A DNA stretch of 64,000 bases from Stercorarius parasiticus (GCA_013396915.1 VWZL01002502.1:91797-155796), one strand, 5' to 3'. Positions 28,484 through 41,351 are shown, counted from the first letter of the stretch. Notes: generated by a model from the sequence alone, not told the origin. A program made the numbers and translations.

Positions 28484-28581
28484 AGCTGTTGTTATCGCTC
28501 AGCTGTTAAGAACAAACCTTTTCACCACAGGTTATTTATGAATGTCATATGCATCTGCTGTCATACAGCACTATACACTTG
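28484..28581 (+). repeat. Intron-1 repeated element, copy A
   Basis: About 98 bp that recurs in the same orientation at 30979-31072. The core at 28517-28563 (47 bp, starting ccttttcaccacaggttatt) is identical in both copies. The flanks differ by a few substitutions and small indels. No coding potential is seen and I cannot assign the family. Confidence 0.9.
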
Positions 28582-30914
28582 CAAAGAAAAAAAAGCAACA
28601 GTATTGTTTGAGTTTGCGGGGAGATGCAGCTAACGGACACATGGTGCAAAGGTTCTTTAGCCAACCCCCTCCACCTCCAGCTACCCAACTCAAGTTGAAC
28701 ACGAATTACAAGCATGCTAATTCTATACAGCATGGGAACATTGAGAAAAGTTTAAGAAAAAATTGCTGCAACAGCTGAAGTCATTGCATTGCACATAAAG
28801 ACTCAGAGGCTGAGAGGACAGGTTTACATCTCCCATACTTTGATCTACAACTTGTGACTCCAACTTGCAGCTGCACCAAAAATGCAACAGGGGCTCCCCA
28901 TAGCTTCTGCCTTCCCCATTACCACATTCCCTCTCCAACGGGAGATAACCAGAATATGACTTTCTTGCAGTTTATCAGATCAAGCAGTCAGAAGATTCAA
29001 AAAGAGAAATTCTGTTTAGTTGACTGTGAAGATTTGCAAACGCAGCCAACCATAAACTCAGGGAAATAGGAGGACAATATGATGATGTTGTTCTCGTTTT
29101 CTGCAATTGCTTCCAGAGAGAAGCAGTCAGTATCAGAACATGGCTCCAAGTGATACTGAGCGAGAGTCTAACTGAAATCTGTGGAAAGATGAAACGAACC
29201 AAGAAAGTTTTTCCAGATACTTTTCCAAGATGACAAAACCCTCTCTCAGTCACTTCTCTCATTTTCTCCCCATCTTACTAACACACCTGCAGGGGCACAA
29301 GAGATGTGAATTCTTCATGTAAAATCCAACTTCAAGGAAAAAAAAATCTCTCAGAAACTTTATGATACATCATAAAGTCCCAAAGAATGCACTAGAAAAC
29401 TCACAAAATCTCAAGACTATTTGCTTTTCCCCCCAAGATGCTGGCAGAAACATTTACCTCATCTTTGTTCCAGCCTTGATGCAATACTGTACACTGTCAA
29501 TTACATGGAAATGTCTTCAGTTTCCAACAGAGAAGGGCTCAGGCTGTGCAAGGCCAGAGGCGGGTGTTGCTTTGTGGCACGCACAGCTGAGCTCAGCGCA
29601 GTCAGTCCTAGGATGCTGGATGAGAGCTAAGGGAAATAACCCAGCCGGACGGCTCAGCACTTGCCCTGCATGAGATGGGGCTGGTAGCAAACACGTAAGA
29701 TGACAGCCCACAAGGGGGGCCCCCAACCAGGCACCAGCACTCAGGCTATCACAATAGGAAAAACAACCAAACAACTGAAGAGAACATGATGCGTTACCCA
29801 TGTTCTTCTGGGCAAGCAATTTACCCAAACTACACAACACATCAAGGGTCGAGCAGAAGCAGAACAATTCTGCTACCCAATGCAAAAGCACTCTTGCTGT
29901 CATATCTCCTCAGAGTCCCACATCCAGCCCCAATCATTCCTCTCCTCCTTTCCTCCATTGCTTCAGGTGTTGAGGACAGATCGTAGATAGAGCTATCCTA
30001 TGGTATTTATACACAGATTTTGAAAGACTTACAAAGTACAGAAACTGACGTAGTGCAGTGTCTTTTTTGTAGCTTTGCAAATTTCCTAACAAATTACTCT
30101 GGGAGATTTAATGGTTAAGCAATTCAGTAGGGGTATTAAGCACACTTTCGAAAACAAGACCCTGATCAGAAGATCACAAGTATGCTTTTCTTCATTTACG
30201 TACTGTAACTTCATCCACTAGAACTCCAAATAAGAGCTAAAAGACCACAGGAATAATAGCAAAAGCACAGAGACACAAACAGGCATGTTTTTAAGTTGCC
30301 TTTAACTCTTACTTATTAGGCAGCAGCGAGCTCTTAGTAACTAAAGCAAAACTAAATGCAGCAGAACAAGGATACATTCTTCCATCTTGGTCTGCCTGGG
30401 ACACCTTGCCTACAGCAAACATTTTCAGTTACATGAGTCTGGCATCCTTTTTTGTGCTTTTAAGAAGATAGAGCTCTAGATATGCTGTCTTTCCTTTGAA
30501 GTATTTGAATGCACATACTACTGCCTCACCACAGAGTCTGAGAAGCGTTAAGTGTACAGCCTGGCTTGGAGAGCTGTTAATTCAAAACAGAGCTGTATAA
30601 CTCTCATGGTTTGTTTAAAACAAACAAAGAAAACATCCCACTGTTGAGAATCACTCAAAAATTTTTTTCGTATTAGGATCAGGTTACTCACTGGAAAGCA
30701 GCATGAAGTAGTAAGAAAACCAGATTTATGGAGGGGAAAAAAGAGAAAAAGAAAAAAGACCAAAAACATAATACAAGCAGGTAATTTTTTTATCTAGACT
30801 GGAAATAATGCAAAAATCCTTCCATAGCCTCCAAAATAAGATTAGTTTGTCAATGGGATGAAGTCTTCAATAAAGTAAAAAAAGTCCTCAAGAATTCATG
30901 CATTCCATCACTAC

Positions 30915-30938
30915 GTGTGTGTGTGTGTGTGTGTGTGT
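30915..30938. repeat. (GT)12 microsatellite
   Basis: Twelve uninterrupted GT units in PRKCD intron 1, likely polymorphic. Confidence 0.95.
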
Positions 30939-30978
30939 AAGAAAAAATTTTAAAAGAATTTAGAGCCTTTTCCTCATC

Positions 30979-31072
30979 AGCTGTTATTGCTCAGCTGTAA
31001 GAACACACCTTTTCACCACAGGTTATTTATGAATGTCATATGCATCTGCTGTCACATAGCACTATACATTTG
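30979..31072 (+). repeat. Intron-1 repeated element, copy B
   Basis: Second copy of the element at 28484-28581, about 2.5 kb away in direct orientation. Its 47-bp core at 31008-31054 matches copy A without a mismatch, while the edges have diverged. It starts 41 bp after the end of a (GT)12 microsatellite. Confidence 0.9.
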
Positions 31073-31920
31073 GGAAAAAATAGAGGTGTACAGCAATTTT
31101 TCCAGCAAATGACAATCCAGTAATTGACAGTTAAATTAAATTGACAATTAAATTACATTTAAGGAACTGAAAAGAAATTCTTTTTTTTACTACTCCCTGA
31201 CTTACCATATAGTCATCACAGATGTTATTATAAAGTGTTGTTACAAATAGAAAAAAAAAAAAAAGAAAAAAAGAGTCATTTTCTTTTTGACTGTCCCTTT
31301 GACAAAACTGAATACATGCTATGTCATGGCTTTCAGAGTATTTTTAGCTTAAAAAAAGATTTCCATTTTAGGTCATTACAGCCAAAGAGCACTGCTGATA
31401 GATAAAATCAGTTTTGTTATCAACAAGAAAAAGCTCAACTCCTTGCTGCTCTGGTAATTAATTTTTCCTCATTTATTTCATGTGTCCGGAAGGGGTAGAA
31501 AGGTTTTTTCCTGGATATTTTTCCTTTTAAAGTCCTAAATCATTTTAAAAGTTTCATCTATCAATCAAGTTGAACTTTGCTCTAACAGCAGCAGAACTTG
31601 TATCCATACAAGTGGCTAATCAGTTTATAAGTGTTTAGAATTAAAGTGTTTGCATAAGATTTTGTATTTAACTGCATCAATGTAAGAACAGACTGAAAGC
31701 GGACAAGGCTTGGCTATGATAAACTGACTCAATTTGTACACAGCAAAGCTGCTGAAATGCATTTATAATAATGTTATCCAATTTAACTAAATATATTTTG
31801 GCCTAGCTACATTAAATACCCATATAAGACCCCATTTTCTTCAGGGAGAAGATGGGGATTAATTGGTAAGTTAGCTATAATCACATATTACAGAAGATGA
31901 ACTGCTAGTTCATCCCTAGC

Positions 31921-31938
31921 AAAAAAAAAAAAAAAAAA
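31921..31938. repeat. A18 homopolymer
   Basis: Eighteen consecutive A in intron 1. No retroposed sequence is recognised immediately upstream, so I do not call it a poly(A) tail. Confidence 0.85.
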
Positions 31939-34900
31939 TCACTAAAATAAAAATTTTCTCCAGCTTTCTACTCAGCATTAAGGATCAAGATTTGCTTTTT
32001 AAAAGGAGAAAGGAACACTACTACATGTTACATTCAAAATCAAAATACAGATCTGAGAAGCTGCACACGTTGCTTCAAGAAGTTAGCAGCTCCCTGCTTC
32101 AAAGTTTCGAAATTAGGCTTACACAATGCAAAGGTCTAATGACAGAAAGATCAGGCTCACAGTTATTAACTAGTAAGAGAATAAGGGAACAAGCAACAGA
32201 GAAACACACGGAAAGTAGAGGAGATTGAAAGTAGAAGCGGATTTTGGTCACAAGAGGTCCTTTGATTTGTCCTTTTCTCCAGCTAAGAGACACAATAAAA
32301 AAAGAAAGGAACTCAACATAAGGAGAGACAATAAAGGGCTGGCCTGTTTTGGTTTCTCTTCCCATTCCTTAAATGCATATCTATATAAACTTCCAAGCAA
32401 ATAAACATTTCTCTTTGCTTCAACTGCCACCCACTGGAAAAGTAAAGCAACATTAATTCCAATTGCAATACCCTAAATAGGTCAGAAACCAATCTGACAG
32501 ATACTAGTAGAAATTACATTAAAGCTCTGGAATTGCCTTGAAAACCTTAGTGGCACTGCTAGAAATAAGAAAGCTTGCAAATTAAACTGAAACAGAAAAC
32601 AGAATAAAGCAATAAGCCAGACTCCACTTCCTCTCCCTGCCCCAGCCAGCGGGCATTTGGGTTGTATTGCATAAGTTTTGGAGAGAGATGGAGTCCGCGA
32701 GGATGAAGTGAGAGTAACGGGGCTAGCAGCAGCCCCCTGACAAACCTGGTGCAACAAGGATGAGCAGCATTGTGTAGCCCGGCAGTTCTCATCGCTCAGC
32801 ACTCTGCTGCTACTGCTGCACTCCAGGTCCATCTCTATACTCATGTTGCTGCTCTCTCTCATGCTTGCACTTGCCTTACAACAGTAATCCATCAACTACC
32901 TTGCCTAAATGTCAGCGTCGGCACTCCAGCTTTCCCTCATCCACAACCCACATATTCCCTTCAATGGACACACAGGCGTCTGTGGTGCAGGAAGTTGGTG
33001 GTGCAGATCCAAAAACTTAATCTTTTCAGTAATAGAGCAATGCGGAAAGGCTTGCTGAAAAAACAGTATAGGCTGCAACAGGGCATTATCATCCACTTCA
33101 GATGAAATTTGTTCTAACTTTAGATAAAATAAACATACACTTACACTAAAAGTGCTAACCTAGGATAGCAATATGAGGTATTTGCATACAAAAGCATGCA
33201 CGTCAGATGCAATGACAGCAGTATAACAGCATGTTGCAGAAATGCAACAAAACTCACCACTAACTGGAACAGCCTGTCCTGCAGACATGCAATTCTGGTG
33301 AACCTGCACTGAGGCTGAGATGGCTCAGCCAGGGAAGTCAGCAATCACAGCTGAGACCATTGGGCAAGCAAACCTGAATGATACAGACATGCCCTGACTT
33401 CCTGGGGAAAAAACCCAACCTCTATTAAAATGAGAACAAATAATTGGGGAGAATTAGATTCCAGAGAACCTTCCATATTTAAAATATTCTCAAGTGTATA
33501 TGCAATGAAGCGAGTTTTGCCAACAGAATAGCTACTCTGCAATTATGGATGAGCTGAGAGGTATAAATTGACTGCAGATTCCATCACTGTAAGGGTCTAA
33601 GAAAACTGGAGGAAGCCTAAGAACCTAATATGAGCTCTGTGGGAATTAACAGAAAGACCTATAAATCCTTTGGTCCAAATCACATGTTTCTTCAAAAAGG
33701 CTTGTAGAAAAAAAAAAATCTACCAGGAAAAAATATGTGTCAATATCCCCTCATGAAATTGCTCTTCTGCTGTGGTAAAGGTGGGGAGTCCCACGGTGGA
33801 ACAATTTCACTGGACTTCCACCACAAGAGATGCTTCTTTCACAGGGCAGAGTCGGGGCCAAGATACCTGCCAAAGTTGTAATAGTGCTTCAAGCTGTATC
33901 TTCCTGTTCTCTGGTTCTCTGACAGGATTTTTTCCAGGCAGGACACAAGTGCTGTCTGCTTGACCCCTGGTTTCACCTGTCCTTCCCTAACTGTTGTGCT
34001 AGGTTTGAAGGAACTGGGTAACTGGGGATGCTGGAGTCTCCTTTTCAGCTGAGAGAATGGGAGAAGACATGTTTAAGTGCCAATGGCTCACTGCATTCAG
34101 ATCAAAGCAAAACTGGATGGATTTTAGGTCTTAAATTACCTGGAAGAGTTTAGGTCCATATTAAGAAGCTCTTGCCCCTGGGATGCTGCTTCTTAGATAA
34201 ACTTGTCAAACAGAAATCGTAAGTATCAGCTCCTATCAGTTATCGAGGAACACAAGCAAACGTAATATGAGAGAGCCTGCACGATTTCCCGACAGACAAA
34301 TCTGCTCTGAGTATTTGGCAATCAGCATCCCCAAGTCATTAGTAAGAATATTTGAGTTAAGTGAAGGCCATAGTCATCGTCCAACAGACACATAAGGAAA
34401 CGGCTAAACTCTTGTTGAGCAATTCACAGCTCAGCACGAACACAGCACTAACGGACCAGCACACTGGATGTGAAGAAATGTAATCATCGCTCAGTGAGTG
34501 CAAGAACCAGTCTATTAAAAAAAAAGTTTCTTAAAAAAAAATATTAATTATTATCTATCAATACTGAAAGCATTTATAATCAAATCTACTCCTTCACATG
34601 CGAAAATAATTGTATGACTAAGGGTTTCAAATCCTATTTTTTGATTTAATCTATAAAAGGAACAGAGTTCGTTATCAAAATGAAAGATCCTGGCAGCACC
34701 TACTTGATGCAAGACAGCCATCTGTGCTCTTACAGGAATATACATTAAATATTTCTTTTTTTAAATAAGCAAGAATAAATCTTACTTTCACGTGAGTTTT
34801 TCAGTAAAATATTCTATTCTGACATACAACGGTGTTTTTTAGCAAGTGAAGTATTTTCTCCAGTTCAACAGGCACTAACAAAATCAGTAAGGTACAAAAT

Positions 34901-35742
34901 ACTCATTTTGGCTACATAGTCACGCCAGCAAAACACAGTCACCCAGAGGCATTACAAAACATATAAAAAATCTTCAGATAAAATGTACAGGGCAGTCAGT
35001 GTCATATTTCAAACATGACAGTCTTTCAAAGTTATTGCACTATGTCTATTCATCTTAATTTTCCTTGAGAATACAAGTTAAGAGCATATAATGGGCCCTA
35101 CTTGCTCCTGGCTGGACTGTATCTTCTAAATTCCTACCAAATTTTCACACAGAAGGCTTTTTGAAAAGGAGGGACTGTTTCTTTCAAGAAAGAAATAGAA
35201 GAAATACAAGTCTTTTGTTCAAACAAGAACCAAATACAGCCTCCGCCTAGAAAAGCACAGTTCAGCCATCGACCAATGTGTTAGCAATAGCTCAGCTTCA
35301 CTGCCTTTGTACTGACTGCGGAATTTCCCAGAAAAAGGCAGACTGCAGAAGCCAAGCTTAACCTTGAGTTCGGCTGCTAGACAGTTTCGATCACCTTTTC
35401 AAGCACCTATCTACATGTTCATATATCTAAATCTTAAAAAAATCTGGCTATAAGTTAAAAAAAAAAGTTTACTATCAGAAAGACAAATCTGGTATCACAA
35501 GAAAAATCCTTCTTCCCTTAAGCTGTTCCTCATATTGAATATTGATACACGGAAGTAAATTAGACATCATTGGTATGATAAGGAACAAAGTGGTACTGAC
35601 TAAACACTCAGATTTCATGAGTTCATTAAGCAGAAGAAAACACGGAAAAGCTTAAACTGCACTTCCTCAAGAAACCAGAGAATAGGATAAAGAATCAAAT
35701 ATACAAACAAGGATTTTATTACATCTCTAATAAATAGGTGTT

Positions 35743-35753
35743 GGGGGGGGGGG
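35743..35753. repeat. G11 homopolymer
   Basis: Eleven consecutive G in AT-rich intron sequence. Confidence 0.9.
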
Positions 35754-36562
35754 ACATTTTCAAACACTCAGAAAGTAACGTCAGAGTGCTAAAAAAACAT
35801 GCATTTTTCTCTCTCTGTTATCTCATCATTACAAATTTGTCACACAACAAACAACCAGGCTAAACCAACGCAGCTCTAGGCTTTTAGCTCCAAATCAGTA
35901 GCATGCATGACTTCATAGCTCAGGGGTGGGGAAAAAAGCTGAGGCTGAAGTTTAGATTTACTGCATATGTTTCAAGATACACTGCATTTATAGTGGGTAG
36001 CCAGGATTAAACCAAGTCTATAAATACTTAAATCATTTATGAGACTGCAAAAGGCTAAACATAATGTGAATCAAAGCCACTCATGCACAGACGTACATCC
36101 CATTTTAGATGTTTTCAGACATCCAGGAGATGAGAAACAAGATACTAATTCAGACAACTCCTCCGAGCCCAGTGCAGTGGAAAGGACATCAACCCACACG
36201 GACCTTTTCAAAAAAAGAGAGACACCCTTACTAAGCTGTTTGGGAAGAGCTTGTTTTAGTAGGGTCTCTTTGCCACAGAAACATTCAATGCCAACTGCAA
36301 TGATACCTTGACCTATTAACCAGTCTCCTGGGAGCTATCCCAACTCCACTCTCACTACCAATGGGTAAAAGTGAAACCACTTGGTTACATTTCAACCAAA
36401 CAAGATCATAGGTTGCTCATAGCTCTAAGGAAAAGTATTAGGAATAGCAGGATAGGAATATGCGTTGCGTATCTGGTTTGTTCTCAAAAGTCGGTAGCAC
36501 CTTGGAATTCAAAAGAATCTGGTTCTGGGGCATACAGAGAGATGCTGCTTTTTTTTTTTTTT

Positions 36563-36563
36563 N
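36563..36563. other. Single ambiguous base at the end of a T run
   Basis: A lone N ends a run of T from about 36549. This is a typical unresolved homopolymer call, and any frame crossing it is meaningless. Confidence 0.95.
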
Positions 36564-37739
36564 TGAGGGTTTGCTGATGAAGTGGGAGGAGACGGCAAGC
36601 ACGCACCCTCCTCCCTTAGCAGTCAGGCAGGTATCATACAACGCTTAAAAGCTCAATGTGCATCAGTTTCATGAAGTTATCCGTGATGGTCACTCACAGA
36701 CTTTATGGATCATGATTATTATCATATGAATATCCATTCTTGGTATCAGTGTTACTTGTAATAAGAGAATCTGGTGTAGATCAGACCAAACATAAGTCTT
36801 GCACCACTCCTGCTAAGGACAAATTTGTGATGTCCCCAGTACTCCTGGGCCTGATCTCTCATTTCTCTACTTTTCCTGGTGTCTCTGGTAACAGGAGCAG
36901 CACACTGGTACAGCTTCCAGTCATAAAGGCAGTATGCATAATCTAGGTAGCCCTATAGAGCTAAAGGCAGTACACCATTTCCTACATAGCAGACTTTTGC
37001 AAAATTACTCGAATATCATAAAAAGCTAAAGGGAAAAAAACTCTCTTACAGGTAAACATAACTGCCTTTTAAATGAGAACACAACACAAGCCATTTCAGT
37101 ATTATTTCACCACAGCTGTAAAGAGCTTTCCCAGGCTCATCTCTCTTAATTGCATCCTTGCAAAGCACAGCCAAACGGATGTGGAATGATTACTTTTAAT
37201 GTGCTACCCAAATAGCTCTGAATGGGCACAGGTAGTTTGCCTCCTTTCCCTGTTCCTGCTCATTGTCCTTTGGCTCCATATAGAGCTCTACAGAACCAAA
37301 TTCTGCACTCAGGTTACGCAGGAAAAGGAAGATTCAGAGAAAGATGACAAGTTTTGTCATGCAGCAAGGAAAACAGTTAAAACAACTACTGGAACACAAA
37401 CTGCTTTGGTACTTTTTGGCAACTTTTGGACATAACTTGATAACCCAGATGGAGAAGCCGCATTTAATGCAAGGATAATTCCATAGTAAAAATCATATTA
37501 CCTTTCTCAGCAGTGGATGATTAACAAAGGAATTCAGTTCCTAATGAAGTCAGCCAGCCCCCAGACTCCACTGGTAAATCCCTTCTTGTCATCTTTCACA
37601 TTCAGGTCTGACTCATCCGCAACAACTATTTCAATCCCTAGCCTATTCCTTTTTTCCTCCACTCTTTTTACGGTAGGTTAAGTATATACTTAATTAATGT
37701 AATGAAAGGGATGGTGGACTATAGATACATAAGGCATTT

Positions 37740-38115
37740 GGACTGCAGCACGAAGAGACACACCTGAGTTAGCTTTAGGGAACTTAAATACCTGTGTCAA
37801 TGAAGCCAGTACAGGTGCATACCTCAGCGCTAGCTAACTCCTGTAAAGTATTTACACTGTACAGTCCACACTGAAGCTTGTGCCACAGCAGCTTCACTGC
37901 AGATTAGCTGGACTGAAGTGAACTTTGATACCTCCACACGTGCTATGGTCCCGCCTCCAGTTGCAGCGCAGCTCCAAAGCGAGAGGTGAAGAAGGGGCTC
38001 CTCTTTTCGGGAGCAGCAGCCAGAGCTGAGCTCCAGCTCTGGACTGAGAACACATCCACAGGGCAGAGGATCTGTGCCTCTGCAGAGAGGCAGGGTGACA
38101 GTGAAGTACTTCAAA
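37740..38115. other. GC-richer intronic patch, possible ancient DNA-transposon relic
   Basis: The segment is visibly richer in GC and CTG/CAG words than the surrounding intron. It contains two inverted copies of gagttagct/agctaactc (about 37765 and 37830), a word seen near the ends of some vertebrate hAT-type elements. I cannot define terminal inverted repeats or a target-site duplication, so the transposon reading is a guess. ORFs on the minus strand here have no recognisable domain. Confidence 0.2.
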
Positions 38116-40475
38116 TGGAAACAAGGACAGATAGCTAATTGAAACTATTAGGCCCTGAAGTACTCAATTTGACATGAACTTTAATTGTAATTACTCTGGC
38201 TTTTAGACATCAAAATAGACTCAGAGGCCTGAAAGCTTCTATGCTTTTCCCAGGAAATTGGTTATTTTAATAAAAGATGTCATCTTTTCAGGTTTTATCG
38301 TTATTTCCTTGATATATAAAGCATCAAATAGCCACATTCTCTTTGAGAGATTCTTCTAAAGATCCCTCTTCAACAAAAGTAGCTACAAAATTTCCCTCCA
38401 GTTTAGAAATAGTTTCTAGCTTAAAAATAATGCATTCTTTACAGAGTATCTTTTCAACTACGCTGTGTGATCAAAAAGTCAGAATTATTATGCTATTTCA
38501 CTGTTCCATTCAATAAGAAAATTATGACCCTACTGTATAATTATGCTTAATGAAAAGATGGGTTATAATTCATGAAATACAAAAACAGAAGAAAAGTCTG
38601 AGAATGAGCTCTTGTCTGGTGAGAGTAATACGAGCATCTTCCTGATCAATTATCTCACACACATTCACCAAACAGAATTACCTTACAACATACTCATTAA
38701 CAACACATACATCATAGCTGTGTAACAGAGTACAGTTTTCTATACGTTTGTATCAGCCACTGAGTGGCAGCAATTCCTTCATACCTAAATCTGAATTATG
38801 AGATGCAGGATGAAAATTTCAAAGTATTGCTAACTCTTAACTCTTTTATGCTACCTTTAAATTCTTTTATGTTTAGCATTACATGCAACCATACAAATAA
38901 CACCTAGTGAAATACCTTTTTATGTGTTTCAATTTTTAAAGTGTCAAAGTTTCAAAAATTATGTACTTTATTCTGATAATCATACTTCCTTATAAGTTTG
39001 CTATATTCAAATTTACAAAAAGATAACTCAGTAAAACTATGTGGATCAAGGAAATTGAAAATGCCAGCATTTAATCATTTCATAAACGAAAGCACAGACG
39101 TGCATTTTATTACGAATGAGAAATAATAATAAAAAAAAAGTTAAAAAAAAGATATAAATCTATGTTTTGCAGCCTTATGTTTGCTTCTTTCCTCAGTATT
39201 TTCAGGCTCCCATAGTAGATTTCAGTCACCTCAAGACACTATCAGTCCAAAACCAAATATCTAACTTTTTAATACAGCCATTTTCAGGAACTAAAATAAA
39301 CAGGAAATGCTGCATGTACACTTCTTAAAAGAGATGTTTATGAATTATTGCTTAACCACTTAAGAAGCACTTCATAGTCTCTTGTTCAGAAAGCTATATT
39401 GGTTATACTTGGTTATGGCTTCCTATTTGATCAATACAATGCTGCACGGCATTATTTGATAGATGGAAAGACAAAGAGGTTATTTGCTGGCTTATTACAC
39501 TGTTAATAGACTAATGACTGTACGAGGCCAAGGCCCAAATAAGATTTAAACAAAACTAAACACACAAGTGCATCCAGGATTTTGACGCAGACTACTTGTA
39601 GAGATGTAAAATGTTGTACTTCAGGCTTTAAACAAGTCTCTGAAACTCGGAAAAGATCTAGCATGAGAACCGATTATCCCAGACCTGCCTTCTCTGCAGA
39701 TTCAGCTCTGTCCTTGGAAGCATACGACTGTCAAAAGACAGGATACAAGGCAATACCATCCTTGCACATTAACCTCCTGCAAGAGCCCCTACGTCCTGAC
39801 CAACACCCTGCTCTGCGCTACTTGAATAGTCCAGAAGTGAAGTGGTGCAACAGTCAGAGCCCACGAGTAAACAGATGTCAGACGTAACCACAGATTGCCG
39901 TAATCCAATTATTTTAATATTTCATACCCTAATGCAAACGGGGAATTCTCTAGCGATGAGCTGAAAATTGGTTTTTAGGAGATGCACGCCTGGCAGGGAC
40001 ACAAAAGCAACAGGCATTCCTGCTCCTTCATGTCTTATTGTCTGCCGCCATTCAGCTGGAAAGCTGACCCTTTAAAAGATCATAGGTTTTATCTGCTTCA
40101 AGCTCCCTGTCCTACGGGAGGCAGGAACAGAGCATCAACGCGGATGGGGGGGGGAAGAAAAAAAAGAAGTTGCTATTCTCAAAGTCTGCGTTTCTGCTAC
40201 GCGGAAACTCCGTGTTTCTGTCAAGAACCAGGGGGCTCCGGTTACCCCTCAGACGGGGCGCAGCCCGCTTCCTCCCGCCCTGCCCCTCCACCCGCAGCCT
40301 GACAGACTTTCCCCGCTTAAGGTCGCGCTTCTCCGCGCACCGAACGAGCCGGCCCCGTCCCGAGCACCCCCGGGCTGGGCGGCGGGGAGCTTTCGGTGGA
40401 CAAAGCCCGCGGCCGGGCCGGCCCCGGGGCTCCCGCCGCAGACCCCCGCCCTGGGGCACGCAGCCCAACATGGAG

Positions 40476-40575
40476 GCGCGCCTGAGGAGGAGGAAGCCCC
40501 GCGGCAGCCGGCGCCCCGCCGACTCCCGCCCCGCAGCCCCGCCGGCAAGCGCTGCCCGACCCGCCGGGACACATG
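40476..40575 (+). repeat. Left copy of a 100-bp duplication abutting the assembly gap
   Basis: These 100 bases end exactly at the left edge of the N run and are identical to 40977-41076, which begins exactly at its right edge. This placement is what an unmerged contig overlap produces. Confidence 0.97.
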
Positions 40576-40976
40576 NNNNNNNNNNNNNNNNNNNNNNNNN
40601 NNNNNNNNNNNNNNNNNNNNNNNNNNNNNNNNNNNNNNNNNNNNNNNNNNNNNNNNNNNNNNNNNNNNNNNNNNNNNNNNNNNNNNNNNNNNNNNNNNNN
40701 NNNNNNNNNNNNNNNNNNNNNNNNNNNNNNNNNNNNNNNNNNNNNNNNNNNNNNNNNNNNNNNNNNNNNNNNNNNNNNNNNNNNNNNNNNNNNNNNNNNN
40801 NNNNNNNNNNNNNNNNNNNNNNNNNNNNNNNNNNNNNNNNNNNNNNNNNNNNNNNNNNNNNNNNNNNNNNNNNNNNNNNNNNNNNNNNNNNNNNNNNNNN
40901 NNNNNNNNNNNNNNNNNNNNNNNNNNNNNNNNNNNNNNNNNNNNNNNNNNNNNNNNNNNNNNNNNNNNNNNNNNNN
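40576..40976. other. Assembly gap (401 N)
   Basis: A run of 401 N lies within the CpG island. Because the two flanks repeat the same 100 bp, the gap may hold no missing sequence at all. Every long open frame drawn through it is an artefact. Confidence 0.98.
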
Positions 40977-41076
40977 GCGCGCCTGAGGAGGAGGAAGCCC
41001 CGCGGCAGCCGGCGCCCCGCCGACTCCCGCCCCGCAGCCCCGCCGGCAAGCGCTGCCCGACCCGCCGGGACACATG
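40977..41076 (+). repeat. Right copy of the 100-bp duplication abutting the gap
   Basis: Identical to 40476-40575 over all 100 bases, starting at the first base after the gap. If the two copies are one locus, the true sequence runs from 40575 straight into 41077. Confidence 0.97.
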
Positions 41077-41351
41077 CCGAAGCGGCGGGCTGAGCACCCC
41101 TCTCCCCGTCGGGAGCCTCACGGAAGCCGGCCGGGCCGGAGGGAACCAGAGCCCCTGTCGCTTCCTCATTCACCCCACGCCAGGCGGGGCAGGAACTGCC
41201 GAGCGGAGGGAACCCTGCGCTGGGGGCAGGTACCGGCACTCACCCGCTTCCAGGGAGCCGTCGGGGGGGCCGCGGCCACCGCCGAGTTCCGGGCACTGTC
41301 CCGAGAGTGAGTGAGGGAGCCAGTGGGTCCCCGCCGCCGCCACGGCCCGGC

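Larger units (their letters stand above)
4194..41243 (-). other. PRKCD: Probable long first intron of PRKCD (inferred)
   Basis: About 37 kb of AT-rich DNA separates the start-codon exon from the CpG island. No protein-coding exon is recognisable on either strand. The content is homopolymer and short simple repeats, one degraded CR1-like fragment (6.64 kb), a repeated element at 28.5 and 31.0 kb, a GC-richer patch at 29.5-29.7 kb and another at 37.8-38.1 kb. The 3' boundary (4194) is seen directly. The 5' boundary at 41243 is inferred from a minus-strand donor (GCGG|GTGAGTGCC) in the island. Additional non-coding 5' exons or alternative promoters may lie inside. A long first intron ahead of the ATG exon is also the known arrangement in mammalian PRKCD. 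Confidence 0.55.

Noticed and set aside
40112..41239. Very long open frames on both strands across the CpG island
   Set aside because: They are open only because the 401 N translate as unknown residues. After removing the gap duplication, the plus-strand frame from 40470 is a 40-residue Arg/Pro/Ala-rich stretch with no homology.
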